Positions 27,792 through 36,298 of a stretch of 64,000 nt of DNA are shown here, one piece after another. The notes below the pieces were generated by a model. It ran no database searches. It was not told where the DNA came from and worked only from the letters and a program-made list of their open reading frames with translations. The stretch comes from Haloplanus vescus (GTDB taxonomy: Archaea > Halobacteriota > Halobacteria > Halobacteriales > Haloferacaceae). Positions within the stretch are counted from its first letter, which is position 1. Every line of letters starts with the position of its first letter. The position numbers and the translations under genes are program-made. The stretch lies in assembly GCF_900107665.1 (NCBI RefSeq), contig NZ_FNQT01000001.1, forward strand, positions 1,032,398 through 1,096,397, given 5' to 3'.

Positions 27792-28484
27792 ATGAGCGAT
27801 CTCCCGGACGATTTCACCTGCACCATCACCAACTGGGAGTACATCTACGGCCTCTGTCGGGACGTCGCCGACGAGGTCCGGGCCGCAGAGTTCGACCCCG
27901 ACGTCATCGTCGCCCTGGCCCGCGGTGGCTGGTTCGCCGGCCGGTGTTGCTGTGACTTCCTCGGGCTGGACGACCTCACCAGCCTGAAGATGGAACACTA
28001 CGTCGGCACGGCGTCGAAAGGCGCCGACCCCGAGGTTCGCTACCCCATGCCCGAGGGGAGCGTCGAGGGCAAGGACGTGCTGATCATCGACGACATCGCC
28101 GACACGGGCGGGTCGCTCAGTCACGCCCACGACTACGTCACCGGCCGCAACCCCAACGACGTGCGGACCGCGACCCTCCAACTCCTCGACACCAGCGAGT
28201 TCGACCCCGACTTCGTCGGCGAACGACTCGACGAGTGGGCGTGGATCGTCTACCCCTGGAACTTCATCGAGGACATGATAGACATCGTCGCCGGCGTCAT
28301 GGAGCGAGCCGACGCCGAGACGTTCGACCGCGACGACATCCGACGCCTGCTGGCGGCCGAACACGACATCCAGCGCATCGAGATGGAAATCGCCCAACCG
28401 GACCGCCTCGACGAGGTGCTCACGGAGATGGTGCGCCGCGACGTGGTCGAACCGGCGGGGACGGACACCTGGCGACTCGCGTAA
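27792..28484 (+). CDS. Phosphoribosyltransferase (xanthine-guanine type)
   Basis: A 230-residue type I phosphoribosyltransferase. PRPP-binding loop: VLIIDDIADTGGSL (about residues 97-110); also VIVALARGGWFAG near residue 40. A C-terminal extension of roughly 60 residues (DDIRRLLAAEHDIQRIEMEI and RRDVVEPAGTDTWRLA) resembles a small helical domain. It is probably a purine-salvage enzyme using hypoxanthine, guanine or xanthine. A putative permease of the AEC family follows 30 bp downstream in the same direction. Confidence 0.88.
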   Translation: MSDLPDDFTCTITNWEYIYGLCRDVADEVRAAEFDPDVIVALARGGWFAGRCCCDFLGLDDLTSLKMEHYVGTASKGADPEVRYPMPEGSVEGKDVLIIDDIADTGGSLSHAHDYVTGRNPNDVRTATLQLLDTSEFDPDFVGERLDEWAWIVYPWNFIEDMIDIVAGVMERADAETFDRDDIRRLLAAEHDIQRIEMEIAQPDRLDEVLTEMVRRDVVEPAGTDTWRLA

Positions 28485-28514
28485 CGTGCGCTCCAGGCAG
28501 TCGGAGGTGGCGGC

Positions 28515-29474
28515 GTGAGCTCGCTCCTCTCTATCTTCGCGACGGCCATCCTCCCCATCATCACCCTCGCAGGTGTCGGGATGGCGCTTGGGCGGGCCCG
28601 CGATATCGACATCGGCCCGCTCAACACCGTCACGGTGTACGTCCTCGTCCCCGCACTCATCTTCCACAGCATCGCCACCGCGTCGTTCTCGGGGGCGACG
28701 CTCGCCCGCATCGGCGTCGCCACCGCCGCCTATCTGGGCGGCATGCTCGTCGTCGCGGAGGTGGTGGGCCGCGTGCTCGGCCTCGACGAACCCATCCTGA
28801 GCGCACTCGTCCTCGTGAGCGCCTTCCCCAACTCCGGCAACTACGGCGTCCCCCTCTCGGAGTTCGCCTTCGGCGTCGACGGCCGGAGCACCGCCGTCGT
28901 CTACCTGACGGTACAGACGGTGCTCGTCTACACTATCGGCATCTACATCGCGCAGCGAAGCGGTGGCTCCCACGGCCTGAGCGGGATGAAACGCGCGTTG
29001 GAGATTCCCCTCGTCTACGCCGTCGCCGCCGCACTCCTCGTCCGCTGGCTGGGCGTCGCACCCCCCGCGGACGGCACCGCGATGGCGACGCTCGAACTCG
29101 TCGGCAACGCCTCCATCCCGCTGATGCTCCTGATTCTCGGGATACAGCTCACCGACACCGACTACGGCGCCGCGCTCCCGCAGGTCGGCGTCGCGTCGCT
29201 TCTGAAGATGGCCGTCGCGCCCGCCGTCGCCGTCGGCGTCGCCCTCGCCGTCGGCTTCGATAACCCCACCGTCGCGCGGACGTTCGTCCTCGAATCCGCG
29301 ACGCCGGCCGCCATCACGCCGCTCTTGCTCGTCGTCGAATTCGGCGGCGAGTCCGCGGGCGACGGCCTCTCCGTCGCCGAGTATGTCAGCACTACCGTCC
29401 TCGTCACGACACTCCTGAGCGTGCCCGTCCTGACGCTCCTCATCGCGGCGCTCGAATCGGGGTTGCTCGTCTGA
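28515..29474 (+). CDS. AEC family permease
   Basis: A 319-residue membrane protein with about ten hydrophobic segments, split into two similar halves as in the auxin-efflux-carrier (AEC) family. It has SAFPNSGNYGVPLSEFAFG in the first half and ESATPAAITPLLLVVEFGG in the second. The start codon is GTG, with GGAGG 8-10 bp upstream. It sits directly after the phosphoribosyltransferase, so transport of a nucleobase or related anion is possible but unproven. Confidence 0.87.
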   Translation: MSSLLSIFATAILPIITLAGVGMALGRARDIDIGPLNTVTVYVLVPALIFHSIATASFSGATLARIGVATAAYLGGMLVVAEVVGRVLGLDEPILSALVLVSAFPNSGNYGVPLSEFAFGVDGRSTAVVYLTVQTVLVYTIGIYIAQRSGGSHGLSGMKRALEIPLVYAVAAALLVRWLGVAPPADGTAMATLELVGNASIPLMLLILGIQLTDTDYGAALPQVGVASLLKMAVAPAVAVGVALAVGFDNPTVARTFVLESATPAAITPLLLVVEFGGESAGDGLSVAEYVSTTVLVTTLLSVPVLTLLIAALESGLLV

Positions 29475-29519
29475 GCTGAGCCACGACGCTTAAGCCCTCG
29501 CGCGGTCCAGTGGGGATGA

Positions 29520-29750
29520 ATGCGCGAGAGAGACGGCCTCGACTACCTACTCGTCCTCGTCGTCGCGGTGTTGGCGGCGGTCCACGTCCCACCCTACGCC
29601 GTCGTCGAGCGTGAAGCCGTCCAACTCGCCCACGACACCGGCATCGCCGCCCTCGTCTCCTTCCTGGTCGACATCCGAGTCGCTATCCTCCTCCTCGCGA
29701 TTCTCGGCCTGATTATGGTCCTCGCCGTCACCGACAACCTGCCAAACTAG
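29520..29750 (+). CDS. Small two-helix membrane protein
   Basis: A 76-residue protein with two hydrophobic helices (YLLVLVVAVLAAVHVPPYAVV and VAILLLAILGLIMVLAVT) joined by a short loop. It starts 45 bp after the AEC permease stop on the same strand. No family is recognised; it may be an accessory to the permease or an independent gene. Confidence 0.6.
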   Translation: MRERDGLDYLLVLVVAVLAAVHVPPYAVVEREAVQLAHDTGIAALVSFLVDIRVAILLLAILGLIMVLAVTDNLPN

Positions 29751-29771
29751 TCCGCGACGGCTTCGTCAGCC

Positions 29772-30602
29772 TCAGTCTGCCACCGCTTCGTCGCCGACCG
29801 TCGGCGCCGACGGGTCACGAATCCACAGGTCGCCGAAGAGGTCGTCCTGCCGGAGTCGAATCTCGCCCCGATTCGCCAGAAAGAGCAGGGCGAGAAACGT
29901 ATCCACGGGCGCGCCGCCCGCCGTCCGCACCTCTGCGAACAGCACCTCGGCGCGCCCCGCGTCGTAGTGAGTGGACACCTCCTCGCGGACCGACTCGATG
30001 GTCGTCTCGATGTCCTCCGTGTGCGTCGTCTCCGTCACGTCGTTCTCGGTGGGTTCGCCGCCGGGACGCACGTCGTCAGCCGCGCGGTAGTCGAGCGTCT
30101 GCGTCCCGCGGTCGTACCCGGCCGGCGACTCCGAGGTGTCGTACGACCGCGACTCCTTCCACCACGAGTCCCGTTCAGCCTCCCGGAGTTCGCGGACCAG
30201 CTCGTCCAGCGTCTCCGGCGACCCGCGGGCGTGCTTGCGCTCCAGTCGCCGGTCGAGCTCCTCGTCCAAGGCGTCGATGGGGTCGTGGCCGTCCATCGGC
30301 GGCGCGTCGCCACCCTCCATCGCGACTTCCCACGGCTCCGGCTCCGGTTCGTCCGGGCCGTCGTCGAGCAAGGCGTCACTTTTCATCCGCAGGAGGACGC
30401 TCGCGTAGAAGAGCGCCCGCCCCGAGGTCCGGAGGTCCGTCTCGTCGAGGTGGTCGAGGAAGGCGTCGGTCACGTCGACGATGTCGATGTCCCACGGGTC
30501 GATGTCGCCCTCCTCGGCCAACTGCACCAGCACCTCGACCGGTTCCACCTCGTCATCGTCGGCCTCGGGCAGCGTCACGTCGTCGGGGACGTGCTCAGTC
30601 AT
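29772..30602 (-). CDS. scpA: Segregation and condensation protein A
   Basis: A 276-residue kleisin. The N-terminal block VEVLVQLAEEGDIDPWDIDIVDVTDAFL is the SMC-neck-binding region. The C-terminal winged helix (VDTFLALLFLANRGEIRLRQDDLFGDLWI) binds the SMC head. The central 100 residues are acidic and variable. It overlaps the end of smc by 8 bp, so it is translated from the same message. It closes the SMC ring for chromosome organisation. ScpB is not encoded beside it in this window. Confidence 0.92.
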   Translation of the reverse strand: MTEHVPDDVTLPEADDDEVEPVEVLVQLAEEGDIDPWDIDIVDVTDAFLDHLDETDLRTSGRALFYASVLLRMKSDALLDDGPDEPEPEPWEVAMEGGDAPPMDGHDPIDALDEELDRRLERKHARGSPETLDELVRELREAERDSWWKESRSYDTSESPAGYDRGTQTLDYRAADDVRPGGEPTENDVTETTHTEDIETTIESVREEVSTHYDAGRAEVLFAEVRTAGGAPVDTFLALLFLANRGEIRLRQDDLFGDLWIRDPSAPTVGDEAVAD

Positions 30603-33600
30603 CCGCGGCCACCTCTGGGTCGCCGTCGTCGAGTCGGATACCCGTCACGGCGCTCACGTTGTCGCCCTGCATCGTGACGCCGATGGCGCGCTCGGAGCGG
30701 TCGAGCAGCGCGGAGCGATGAGAGACGACGACGAACTGCGCCTCGCCGGCCAAGTCGTCGACCATCTCGCCCACGCGCTCGGCGTTGGCGGCGTCGAGGA
30801 AGGCGTCCACCTCGTCCAGCGCGTAGAACGGCGCTGGGTTGTGACGCTGGATGGCGAAGATGAAGGCGAGCGCCGTCAGCGACTTCTCGCCACCGCTCAT
30901 CGCGTCCAGTCGCTGGACCGGCTTGTCGCCCGGCTGGGCCTTCATCGTCAGCCCACCGTCGAAGGGGTCGGCCTCGTTCTCCAGGTGCAACTCGCCCGTG
31001 CCCGCGGACAGGCGCTCGAAGATGTCCTGGAAGTGGGCGTCGATGGCGTCGAACGCCTCCATGAACGTCTCCTTTTTCATCGCCTCGTACCCCTCGATGC
31101 GCTCCTCGATGGCGTCGCGCTCCGAGACGAGGGTGTCGCGGCGCTCCTGCAGGTCTTCGAGGGCGTCCTGCACCTCGTCGTACTCGTCGATGGCGAGCAT
31201 GTTCACCGGCTCTAACGCCTCCATCTCGGCTTCGAGGCGTTCGACGTTTTCGGCCACCTCGTCGTGGTCCGGAATCTCCTCGGCGTCGTAGTCGCCGACC
31301 TCCGTTTCGAGTTCGTCTATCTCCCACGACAGGCGCTCGACGTCGTCCTCCAAGTCCTCGATGGCCGCCTCCACGTCGGCGACGCGTTCGCGGGCGGTGT
31401 CTCGCTCCTCCCGTGCCTCCCGCAGCTCGTCCTGCAGGTCGCTGCGCTCGGCTTTCAGGTCCGCGAGTTCGTCCTCCAAGTCCTCGATGGCCGCCCGCTT
31501 CTCTTCGAGGGTCGCCTCCCGACTCTCGATGTCGGCTTCGGCCGCCTCGATTCGCTCTTCGGCCTCGGCCTTCCGGTTCTGGGCGTCCTCGATGGTCGCC
31601 TCCAGCTCCTCGATGGACTCCTCCGCGTACTCGACTTCGAGTTGGCGCTCGTTGAGCTGGGCGTCGAGGTCGTCCATCCGGTCTTCGAGGTCGTCGATGT
31701 CGCCCTCTATCTCCTCCTTCTCGGCGGTGAGCTCTGGCACGCGCGAGTCGGCGAGTTCCTCCTCCAACTCCGCGATATCCTCTTCCAACGCCGCGATGTC
31801 GTCGTCGAGCGCCGAAATCTGGTCTTCTAACTCGCCCATCTCCGCATCGACCTCGTCGCGTTCGGCACGGAGGTCCTCAAGTTCCGTCTCCAGTTCCTCG
31901 ATTTCAGTCTCGGTCGCATCGATTTCGTCCTCCACGTCCTCGATGTCGACTTCGAGGTCGCGAACCCGGTCGGTCGCGTCGCTCTTGCGGTCGCGCGCGT
32001 CGTCCAAGCGGGATTCCACGTCGCGAATTGCCTCGCGGACGCACCGACGGTCGTCCTCCAAGGATTCGATTTCCTCGGCGAGGCGTTCGAGTCGCCCCTT
32101 GCCGCTCTTGGTGAAGGAGTAGCGCGAGCCACCGCCGGACCCGCCGGTCATCGCCCCGCTTTTCTCCACGAGGTCGCCGTCCAGCGTGACCATCCGGTAG
32201 TCGCCCATCAGGTCGCGCGCGGTGTCCATGTCCTCGACGACGAGCGTCGACCCGAGGACGTACGAGAAGATTCCGGCGTAGCGGTCCTCGTAGTCGACGA
32301 GATTGCGCGCGAAGTCGACGACCCCCGGGTGTGACGGCTCGTGGGGGAGGCCGCGCCGGTCCATCTCGGTGAGGGGAAGGAACGTCGCACGGCCGGCGTT
32401 GCGCGATTTCAGGTAGTCGATACACGTCGACCCGACGCCGTCATCGTCGACGACGACGTTCGCCAGTCGTCCGCCAGCGGCCGTCTCACACGCGGTGGCG
32501 TACTCGGCGTCGACGCTTCCCAACTGCCCGACTGCGCCGTGGACGCCGTCGATGCCGCCGTTGAGGACCGTCGTGACCGACCGGGGCCACGAGTCGTCGC
32601 CGTCGCGACTCGCCCGCGCTTCGAGTTCCGCGTACTCGTTCTGTTTCGAGCGCAGGTCGTCCTCGATGTCGTCCAACTCCTCCTGCAGGTCGCTCTTCTC
32701 CTCGCGCAGCTCCTCGATGCCCGACTGAATCTTCTCGCGGTTCTTCTCGGCCCGGTCGAGTTCGCCGTTCAGGTCCGAAATCTCGGCTTTCAGGTCGGGA
32801 ATCCGCTCGTGGGCCGCTTCGAGTTCGTCTTGGGCCTCGCTGATGCGGTTCGAGCGCCGACGCGCCTCGTCCAGCAGACGGTCTTTCTCTCGCTGGGCGT
32901 CGTTGCGCTCGGTCTTTCGCTCCTCTATCTCTTCTTTGCGCTCCGCGAGTTCCTCCTTGAGTTCGTCGAAGGCCGTGTCGACGTTCTCGATTTCTTCCTC
33001 GACGGACGCGAGCTCGTCCTGCTTGTCCGCGATGTCGCCTTTGACCGACGCCTTCTCGACCTTGATGGAGCGGATTTCGTCCTCCAAGTCGTCGAGCTCC
33101 TCGGTCTTGCGGTCGAGAGTGACGAAGGCCTCGCGGCGCTCCTGTTCCGCGGACTCGATTTTCTCCTCTTGGTTCTCGATGGTGGCTTCGAGGCGACCGA
33201 TTTCGCCCTTGATCTCCTCGATTTCGCTCTTTATCTGGAGCTGTTCGTCCTCGCCTTTCCGCTCGATTTCGCGGGTGAGGTCGGCGAGGTCGGCTTCGAG
33301 GTCGTCCACCTCGGCCTCGGCCTCGTCGAGGGTCGCCTGCCGGTCGGCGAGTTCCTGCTCTTTGGCCTCGATTCGCTTTTCCGTGCGTTCGAGGGTCGTC
33401 CGCTTGTCCTCCAGTTCGGCGGCCTTCAGGTAGCCCTCGTACTCCTCTTTCTCCTCGCGGAGCGACTGGTATTCGAGCGCCGTCTCCCGTTCGTCTTCGA
33501 GTTGGTCGAGGCGGTCCTCCTTCTCCTCGATGCGGAGGTCGGCCTCGTCGATGCGCTCCTCGACGGTGTCGAGTTCGCCGTAGGCGTCCTCCTTCTTCGC

Positions 33601-34173
33601 GTCGAACTCGGCGACGCCGGCGATTTCGTCGATGATCGTCCGGCGCTCCCCCGCCGACATGTTGATGATTTCGGTCACGTCGCCCTGCATGACGACGTTG
33701 TAGCCCTCGGGCGTCACGCCGGCCTGCGCCAGCAAGTCCCGGATGTCAGAGAGGTTGACCGACCGACCGTTGAGGTAGTAGTACGAGTAGTAGTTGTCCT
33801 CGGTCTCTTTGACCCGGCGCTTGACGGCGATTTCGTCCACGTCGCCCACGTCCTCGGTGCCCGCGGCGTTGACTACCTGCGAGCGGTCCAGCGTGCCGTC
33901 AGAGTTGTCGAGGACGACGGTGACGCTCGCCTCGCGCGGGCCGGAGCGCTCGGTGTCGTCCTCGTGGCCGGGGTTGTAGATGAGGTCCGTCAGCTTCTCG
34001 GCGCGGATACCTCGCGTCCGTGCGAGGCCGAGTGCGAAGAGGACGCCGTCGATGATGTTGCTCTTGCCGGAGCCGTTCGGCCCGGTGATGACGGTGAAGT
34101 CCTCGTAAAACGGAATCCGCGTCTTTCGGCCGAAGCTCTTGAAGTCGTCGAGTACCAGTTCGTTGATATGCAT
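30595..34173 (-). CDS. smc: Chromosome segregation protein SMC
   Basis: A 1192-residue SMC ATPase. The Walker A motif GPNGSGKSN lies near residue 35. Two long coiled coils flank a hinge (about 540-650: GVHGAVGQLGSVDAEYATAC...). The C-terminal head has the signature LDAMSGGEKSLTALAF, followed by the Walker B region FYALDEVDAFLDAANAER. It forms a DNA-loop-extruding dimer with ScpA. It lies between the coiled-coil protein gene (15-bp gap) and scpA (8-bp overlap) in one operon. Confidence 0.97.
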   Translation of the reverse strand: MHINELVLDDFKSFGRKTRIPFYEDFTVITGPNGSGKSNIIDGVLFALGLARTRGIRAEKLTDLIYNPGHEDDTERSGPREASVTVVLDNSDGTLDRSQVVNAAGTEDVGDVDEIAVKRRVKETEDNYYSYYYLNGRSVNLSDIRDLLAQAGVTPEGYNVVMQGDVTEIINMSAGERRTIIDEIAGVAEFDAKKEDAYGELDTVEERIDEADLRIEEKEDRLDQLEDERETALEYQSLREEKEEYEGYLKAAELEDKRTTLERTEKRIEAKEQELADRQATLDEAEAEVDDLEADLADLTREIERKGEDEQLQIKSEIEEIKGEIGRLEATIENQEEKIESAEQERREAFVTLDRKTEELDDLEDEIRSIKVEKASVKGDIADKQDELASVEEEIENVDTAFDELKEELAERKEEIEERKTERNDAQREKDRLLDEARRRSNRISEAQDELEAAHERIPDLKAEISDLNGELDRAEKNREKIQSGIEELREEKSDLQEELDDIEDDLRSKQNEYAELEARASRDGDDSWPRSVTTVLNGGIDGVHGAVGQLGSVDAEYATACETAAGGRLANVVVDDDGVGSTCIDYLKSRNAGRATFLPLTEMDRRGLPHEPSHPGVVDFARNLVDYEDRYAGIFSYVLGSTLVVEDMDTARDLMGDYRMVTLDGDLVEKSGAMTGGSGGGSRYSFTKSGKGRLERLAEEIESLEDDRRCVREAIRDVESRLDDARDRKSDATDRVRDLEVDIEDVEDEIDATETEIEELETELEDLRAERDEVDAEMGELEDQISALDDDIAALEEDIAELEEELADSRVPELTAEKEEIEGDIDDLEDRMDDLDAQLNERQLEVEYAEESIEELEATIEDAQNRKAEAEERIEAAEADIESREATLEEKRAAIEDLEDELADLKAERSDLQDELREAREERDTARERVADVEAAIEDLEDDVERLSWEIDELETEVGDYDAEEIPDHDEVAENVERLEAEMEALEPVNMLAIDEYDEVQDALEDLQERRDTLVSERDAIEERIEGYEAMKKETFMEAFDAIDAHFQDIFERLSAGTGELHLENEADPFDGGLTMKAQPGDKPVQRLDAMSGGEKSLTALAFIFAIQRHNPAPFYALDEVDAFLDAANAERVGEMVDDLAGEAQFVVVSHRSALLDRSERAIGVTMQGDNVSAVTGIRLDDGDPEVAADD

Positions 34174-34188
34174 GGGGGCTGACCCCGA

Positions 34189-34515
34189 TCAGGCGACGAT
34201 GATGTCGTTCCCGTCGGAGCCGTCGTCGTCTTCGGTGTCCGCGTCGGCCGCCGAATCAGTTTCGGGTTCGGCGTCGGCCTCGGCGTCAACCGTCTCGTCG
34301 GCGTCCGTCTCGGCCGCCGGGTCGGGCGTGTCGTGGTCGTCCACTTCGACGCCGGACGACTCGCGGGGTTCGGGTGTGCGCGAGTTGTCGACGCCTTCGT
34401 CGGATTCGAGCTGTCGGAGCCGCTCTCGCGTCTCGACGAGTTCCTCGGTGAGGCCATCGACTGCGGCCTGCAGTTCCGCGACCTGAGATTCGAGCTCCTC
34501 CACCCTGTTGCTCAT
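34189..34515 (-). CDS. Short coiled-coil protein at head of the smc operon
   Basis: A 108-residue protein. Residues about 1-38 form a perfect heptad coiled coil (VEELESQVAELQAAVDGLTE and so on). The remainder is a disordered acidic tail ending GNDIIVA. It is the first gene of the three-gene smc/scpA operon, with 15 bp between its stop and the smc start. I recall this position as a conserved haloarchaeal family (DUF7518-like). A role as a condensin accessory is inferred from context. Confidence 0.75.
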   Translation of the reverse strand: MSNRVEELESQVAELQAAVDGLTEELVETRERLRQLESDEGVDNSRTPEPRESSGVEVDDHDTPDPAAETDADETVDAEADAEPETDSAADADTEDDDGSDGNDIIVA

Positions 34516-34625
34516 GCCCGTATCAGGCGCCCCCTGACGTATAAATGTGCGTCAGACATCCACTTGGTCGGCGTCACGAGCGCCGAACCGCGGGGTCTTA
34601 GTGGTCTCGGAGTCGACACCCGTCC

Positions 34626-35447
34626 ATGCGCCACGTTGGACTGAAAGCCCGAATGGCGATCGTCGGCTCGATCCTGTTCGCGTTCTACGCAGTTGCGGCG
34701 GCCGTCGTGATGGGTGTCTTCCAGTGGCCGCTCTGGCTCGTACTGGTCGGGAGCGTCCTCTTCGTCGGCGTCCAGTACAAGATAGGTAAGTGGATGGCGC
34801 TCCGGAGCGTCGGCGCCGAGGACCTGTCCGAAGAGCGTGCCCCCGACCTGCACCACCGGGTCGAATCGCTCTCGCGAGACATGGGCATCGACAAGCCACG
34901 ACTCATGATCGCCCGGATGGGCGTGCCCAACGCCTTCGCCGTCGGACGCAAGGGCGCGGGCACCGTCGTCGTCAGCGAGGAACTCCTGCGAACGCTCGAC
35001 GACGCGGAAGTCGAGGGTGTCCTCGCACACGAACTCGCACACATCCGCAACCGCGACGTGGTGATGATGGTGCTCGGCCAAGGCGTCGCCTCCATCGTCG
35101 CCATCGTCGCCCAGTGGGCCGTCCTCATGACGGGCGACAACGACATCGCCGACTTCTTCCTCGCCATCGTCGTCGGCCAACTCACGCAGATGCTGGTGAT
35201 GGTGTTCGTCTTCGCCATCTCCCGGTACCGCGAGTACGTCGCCGACGGCGACGCCGCAGACGCCATCGGCACCGGCGAACCACTCGCGCGCGCACTCGAA
35301 AAGATTAGTCGCGGCGCCGAAGGCCGCGACAGCGAAGTCGACACGCAGGTGAACGCACTCTGTATCTTCGACGGCCGCGGCGGCCTCGCGAACCTGCTCT
35401 CAACGCATCCTCCGGTCGAGAAACGCATCGAGCGCCTCCGCCGGTAG
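34626..35447 (+). CDS. htpX: Protease HtpX homologue (M48 metallopeptidase)
   Basis: A 273-residue membrane zinc protease. Two N-terminal and two internal hydrophobic segments surround the active site HELAH (H135, E136, H139). A third-ligand Glu lies in ISRYREYVADGDAA, and the end is LSTHPPVEKRIERLRR, as is standard for the family. It degrades misfolded membrane proteins. The following small membrane-protein gene begins immediately after its stop codon, with no spacer, suggesting coupled translation. Confidence 0.94.
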   Translation: MRHVGLKARMAIVGSILFAFYAVAAAVVMGVFQWPLWLVLVGSVLFVGVQYKIGKWMALRSVGAEDLSEERAPDLHHRVESLSRDMGIDKPRLMIARMGVPNAFAVGRKGAGTVVVSEELLRTLDDAEVEGVLAHELAHIRNRDVVMMVLGQGVASIVAIVAQWAVLMTGDNDIADFFLAIVVGQLTQMLVMVFVFAISRYREYVADGDAADAIGTGEPLARALEKISRGAEGRDSEVDTQVNALCIFDGRGGLANLLSTHPPVEKRIERLRR

Positions 35448-35675
35448 ATGGCCGACGTTCGAACCCTTCTCGCAATCGTCCTCGGCGCCCTCCTCGGTCT
35501 CGTCTGCGTGCTCGCACCCGGCGCCGTCGTACGCGTCCAGGCCGCCGGCCGTCGCCCCGACGGCACGGGCGGCGAGTACGGCACCGACACGGTGTCGACG
35601 CGGTGGAAACGAGTCGTGCAGGCGCTCGGAATCGGCTGTCTGCTCGTCGCCGCTGGCCTCGTCACGACGCTCTAA
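35448..35675 (+). CDS. Small membrane protein coupled to htpX
   Basis: A 75-residue protein with two hydrophobic segments (LLAIVLGALLGLVCVLAPGAVVRV and VVQALGIGCLLVAAGLVTTL) around a polar loop. Its ATG follows the htpX TAG directly. The stop TAA shares three bases with the stop of the convergent downstream gene (CTAA, 35672-35675). No family function is known. Confidence 0.7.
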   Translation: MADVRTLLAIVLGALLGLVCVLAPGAVVRVQAAGRRPDGTGGEYGTDTVSTRWKRVVQALGIGCLLVAAGLVTTL

Positions 35676-36220
35676 GCGTCGCGCACGACCTGGTCGAAGA
35701 CGGGTTCGAGGCTGGCAACCACGTCGTCGTCGTGCGCGTCCCCGTGGAGGTGGAAGTGGCCCGTGGCGCCGACTCGGTCGAGCTGGCCGGCGAGCGTGTG
35801 GAGGAACCGATAGACCGAGTCGGAGTCGGAGTACTGCAAGAGCACCGTCAGGGACCGGAGACAGAGCGTCGTGTGTGGGTTGTACTCGTCGTGCGATTCG
35901 AGCAGTTCCGTCAGCGTGACGCCGAGATCGGTGAGGTTCCCCGGCGAGTCGACGAGTTCGACCTGTAGGTCGGTGTCGTCTGGGGCCGCCGAATCGAGGC
36001 GTTCGCGCGGGTCGCCGGCGTCCCACGTGGCGCCGTCGCTCATGACGACCGTCGCGCGAGGCGGGACGCCGGCCGAGGCGTGCCACTCGTCGAGCCATCG
36101 AGCCGTCGATCCGGCGAAGGAGACGGTGATGACGTCAGACTGGTCGGGCCGCGGCGCGACCCGTTCACACGCCGTGGCATCGACCGTCGTCTCCGAATCA
36201 GCCAGATGAAGCGTGCTCAC
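35672..36220 (-). CDS. Degenerate KaiC/RecA-like haloarchaeal protein
   Basis: A 182-residue protein resembling the haloarchaeal DUF7504-type family. It has VITVSFAGSTARWLDEW, VELVDSPGNLTDLGVTLTELLESH and TLCLRSLTVLLQYSDSDSVYRFLHTLAGQL, ending with HFHLHGDAHDDDVVASLEPVFD. The pattern matches the Walker B-side half of a RecA-like fold without a P-loop, so ATP hydrolysis is unlikely. Such proteins often sit near sensor or regulatory genes; the role is unknown. The start codon is GTG. Confidence 0.68.
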   Translation of the reverse strand: MSTLHLADSETTVDATACERVAPRPDQSDVITVSFAGSTARWLDEWHASAGVPPRATVVMSDGATWDAGDPRERLDSAAPDDTDLQVELVDSPGNLTDLGVTLTELLESHDEYNPHTTLCLRSLTVLLQYSDSDSVYRFLHTLAGQLDRVGATGHFHLHGDAHDDDVVASLEPVFDQVVRDA

Positions 36221-36268
36221 CGGGCGGGTATGAGTCGAAATGAGATCACCCCGGTGCTAGTATCGAAT

Positions 36269-36287
36269 CTAGACAATTAACGTCTAG
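36269..36287. repeat. Inverted repeat CTAGAC-N7-GTCTAG
   Basis: A perfect 6-bp inverted repeat with spacer AATTAAC in an AT-rich gap. It lies just past the end of the surface-protein gene and 49 bp upstream of the KaiC-like gene. It may be an operator or a weak terminator; the sequence does not decide. Confidence 0.35.
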
Positions 36288-36298
36288 GCCAAATTGCT

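Noticed and set aside
23043-28484. A plus-strand frame open for over 1800 codons
   Set aside because: It runs antisense to mfnA, ppsA and the PhzF-like gene, all clearly conserved. Only its last 230 codons (from 27792) are a real gene. High-G+C DNA with GNN-biased codons leaves the antisense frame free of stops.
27705-28973. Upstream extension of the PhzF-like frame on the minus strand
   Set aside because: It lies antisense to the phosphoribosyltransferase and permease genes and shows no family similarity. The normal family N-terminus begins at 27704.
32341-34182. A 613-codon plus-strand frame
   Set aside because: Antisense to smc; its leucine/valine-rich sequence is the mirror of the coiled-coil codons.
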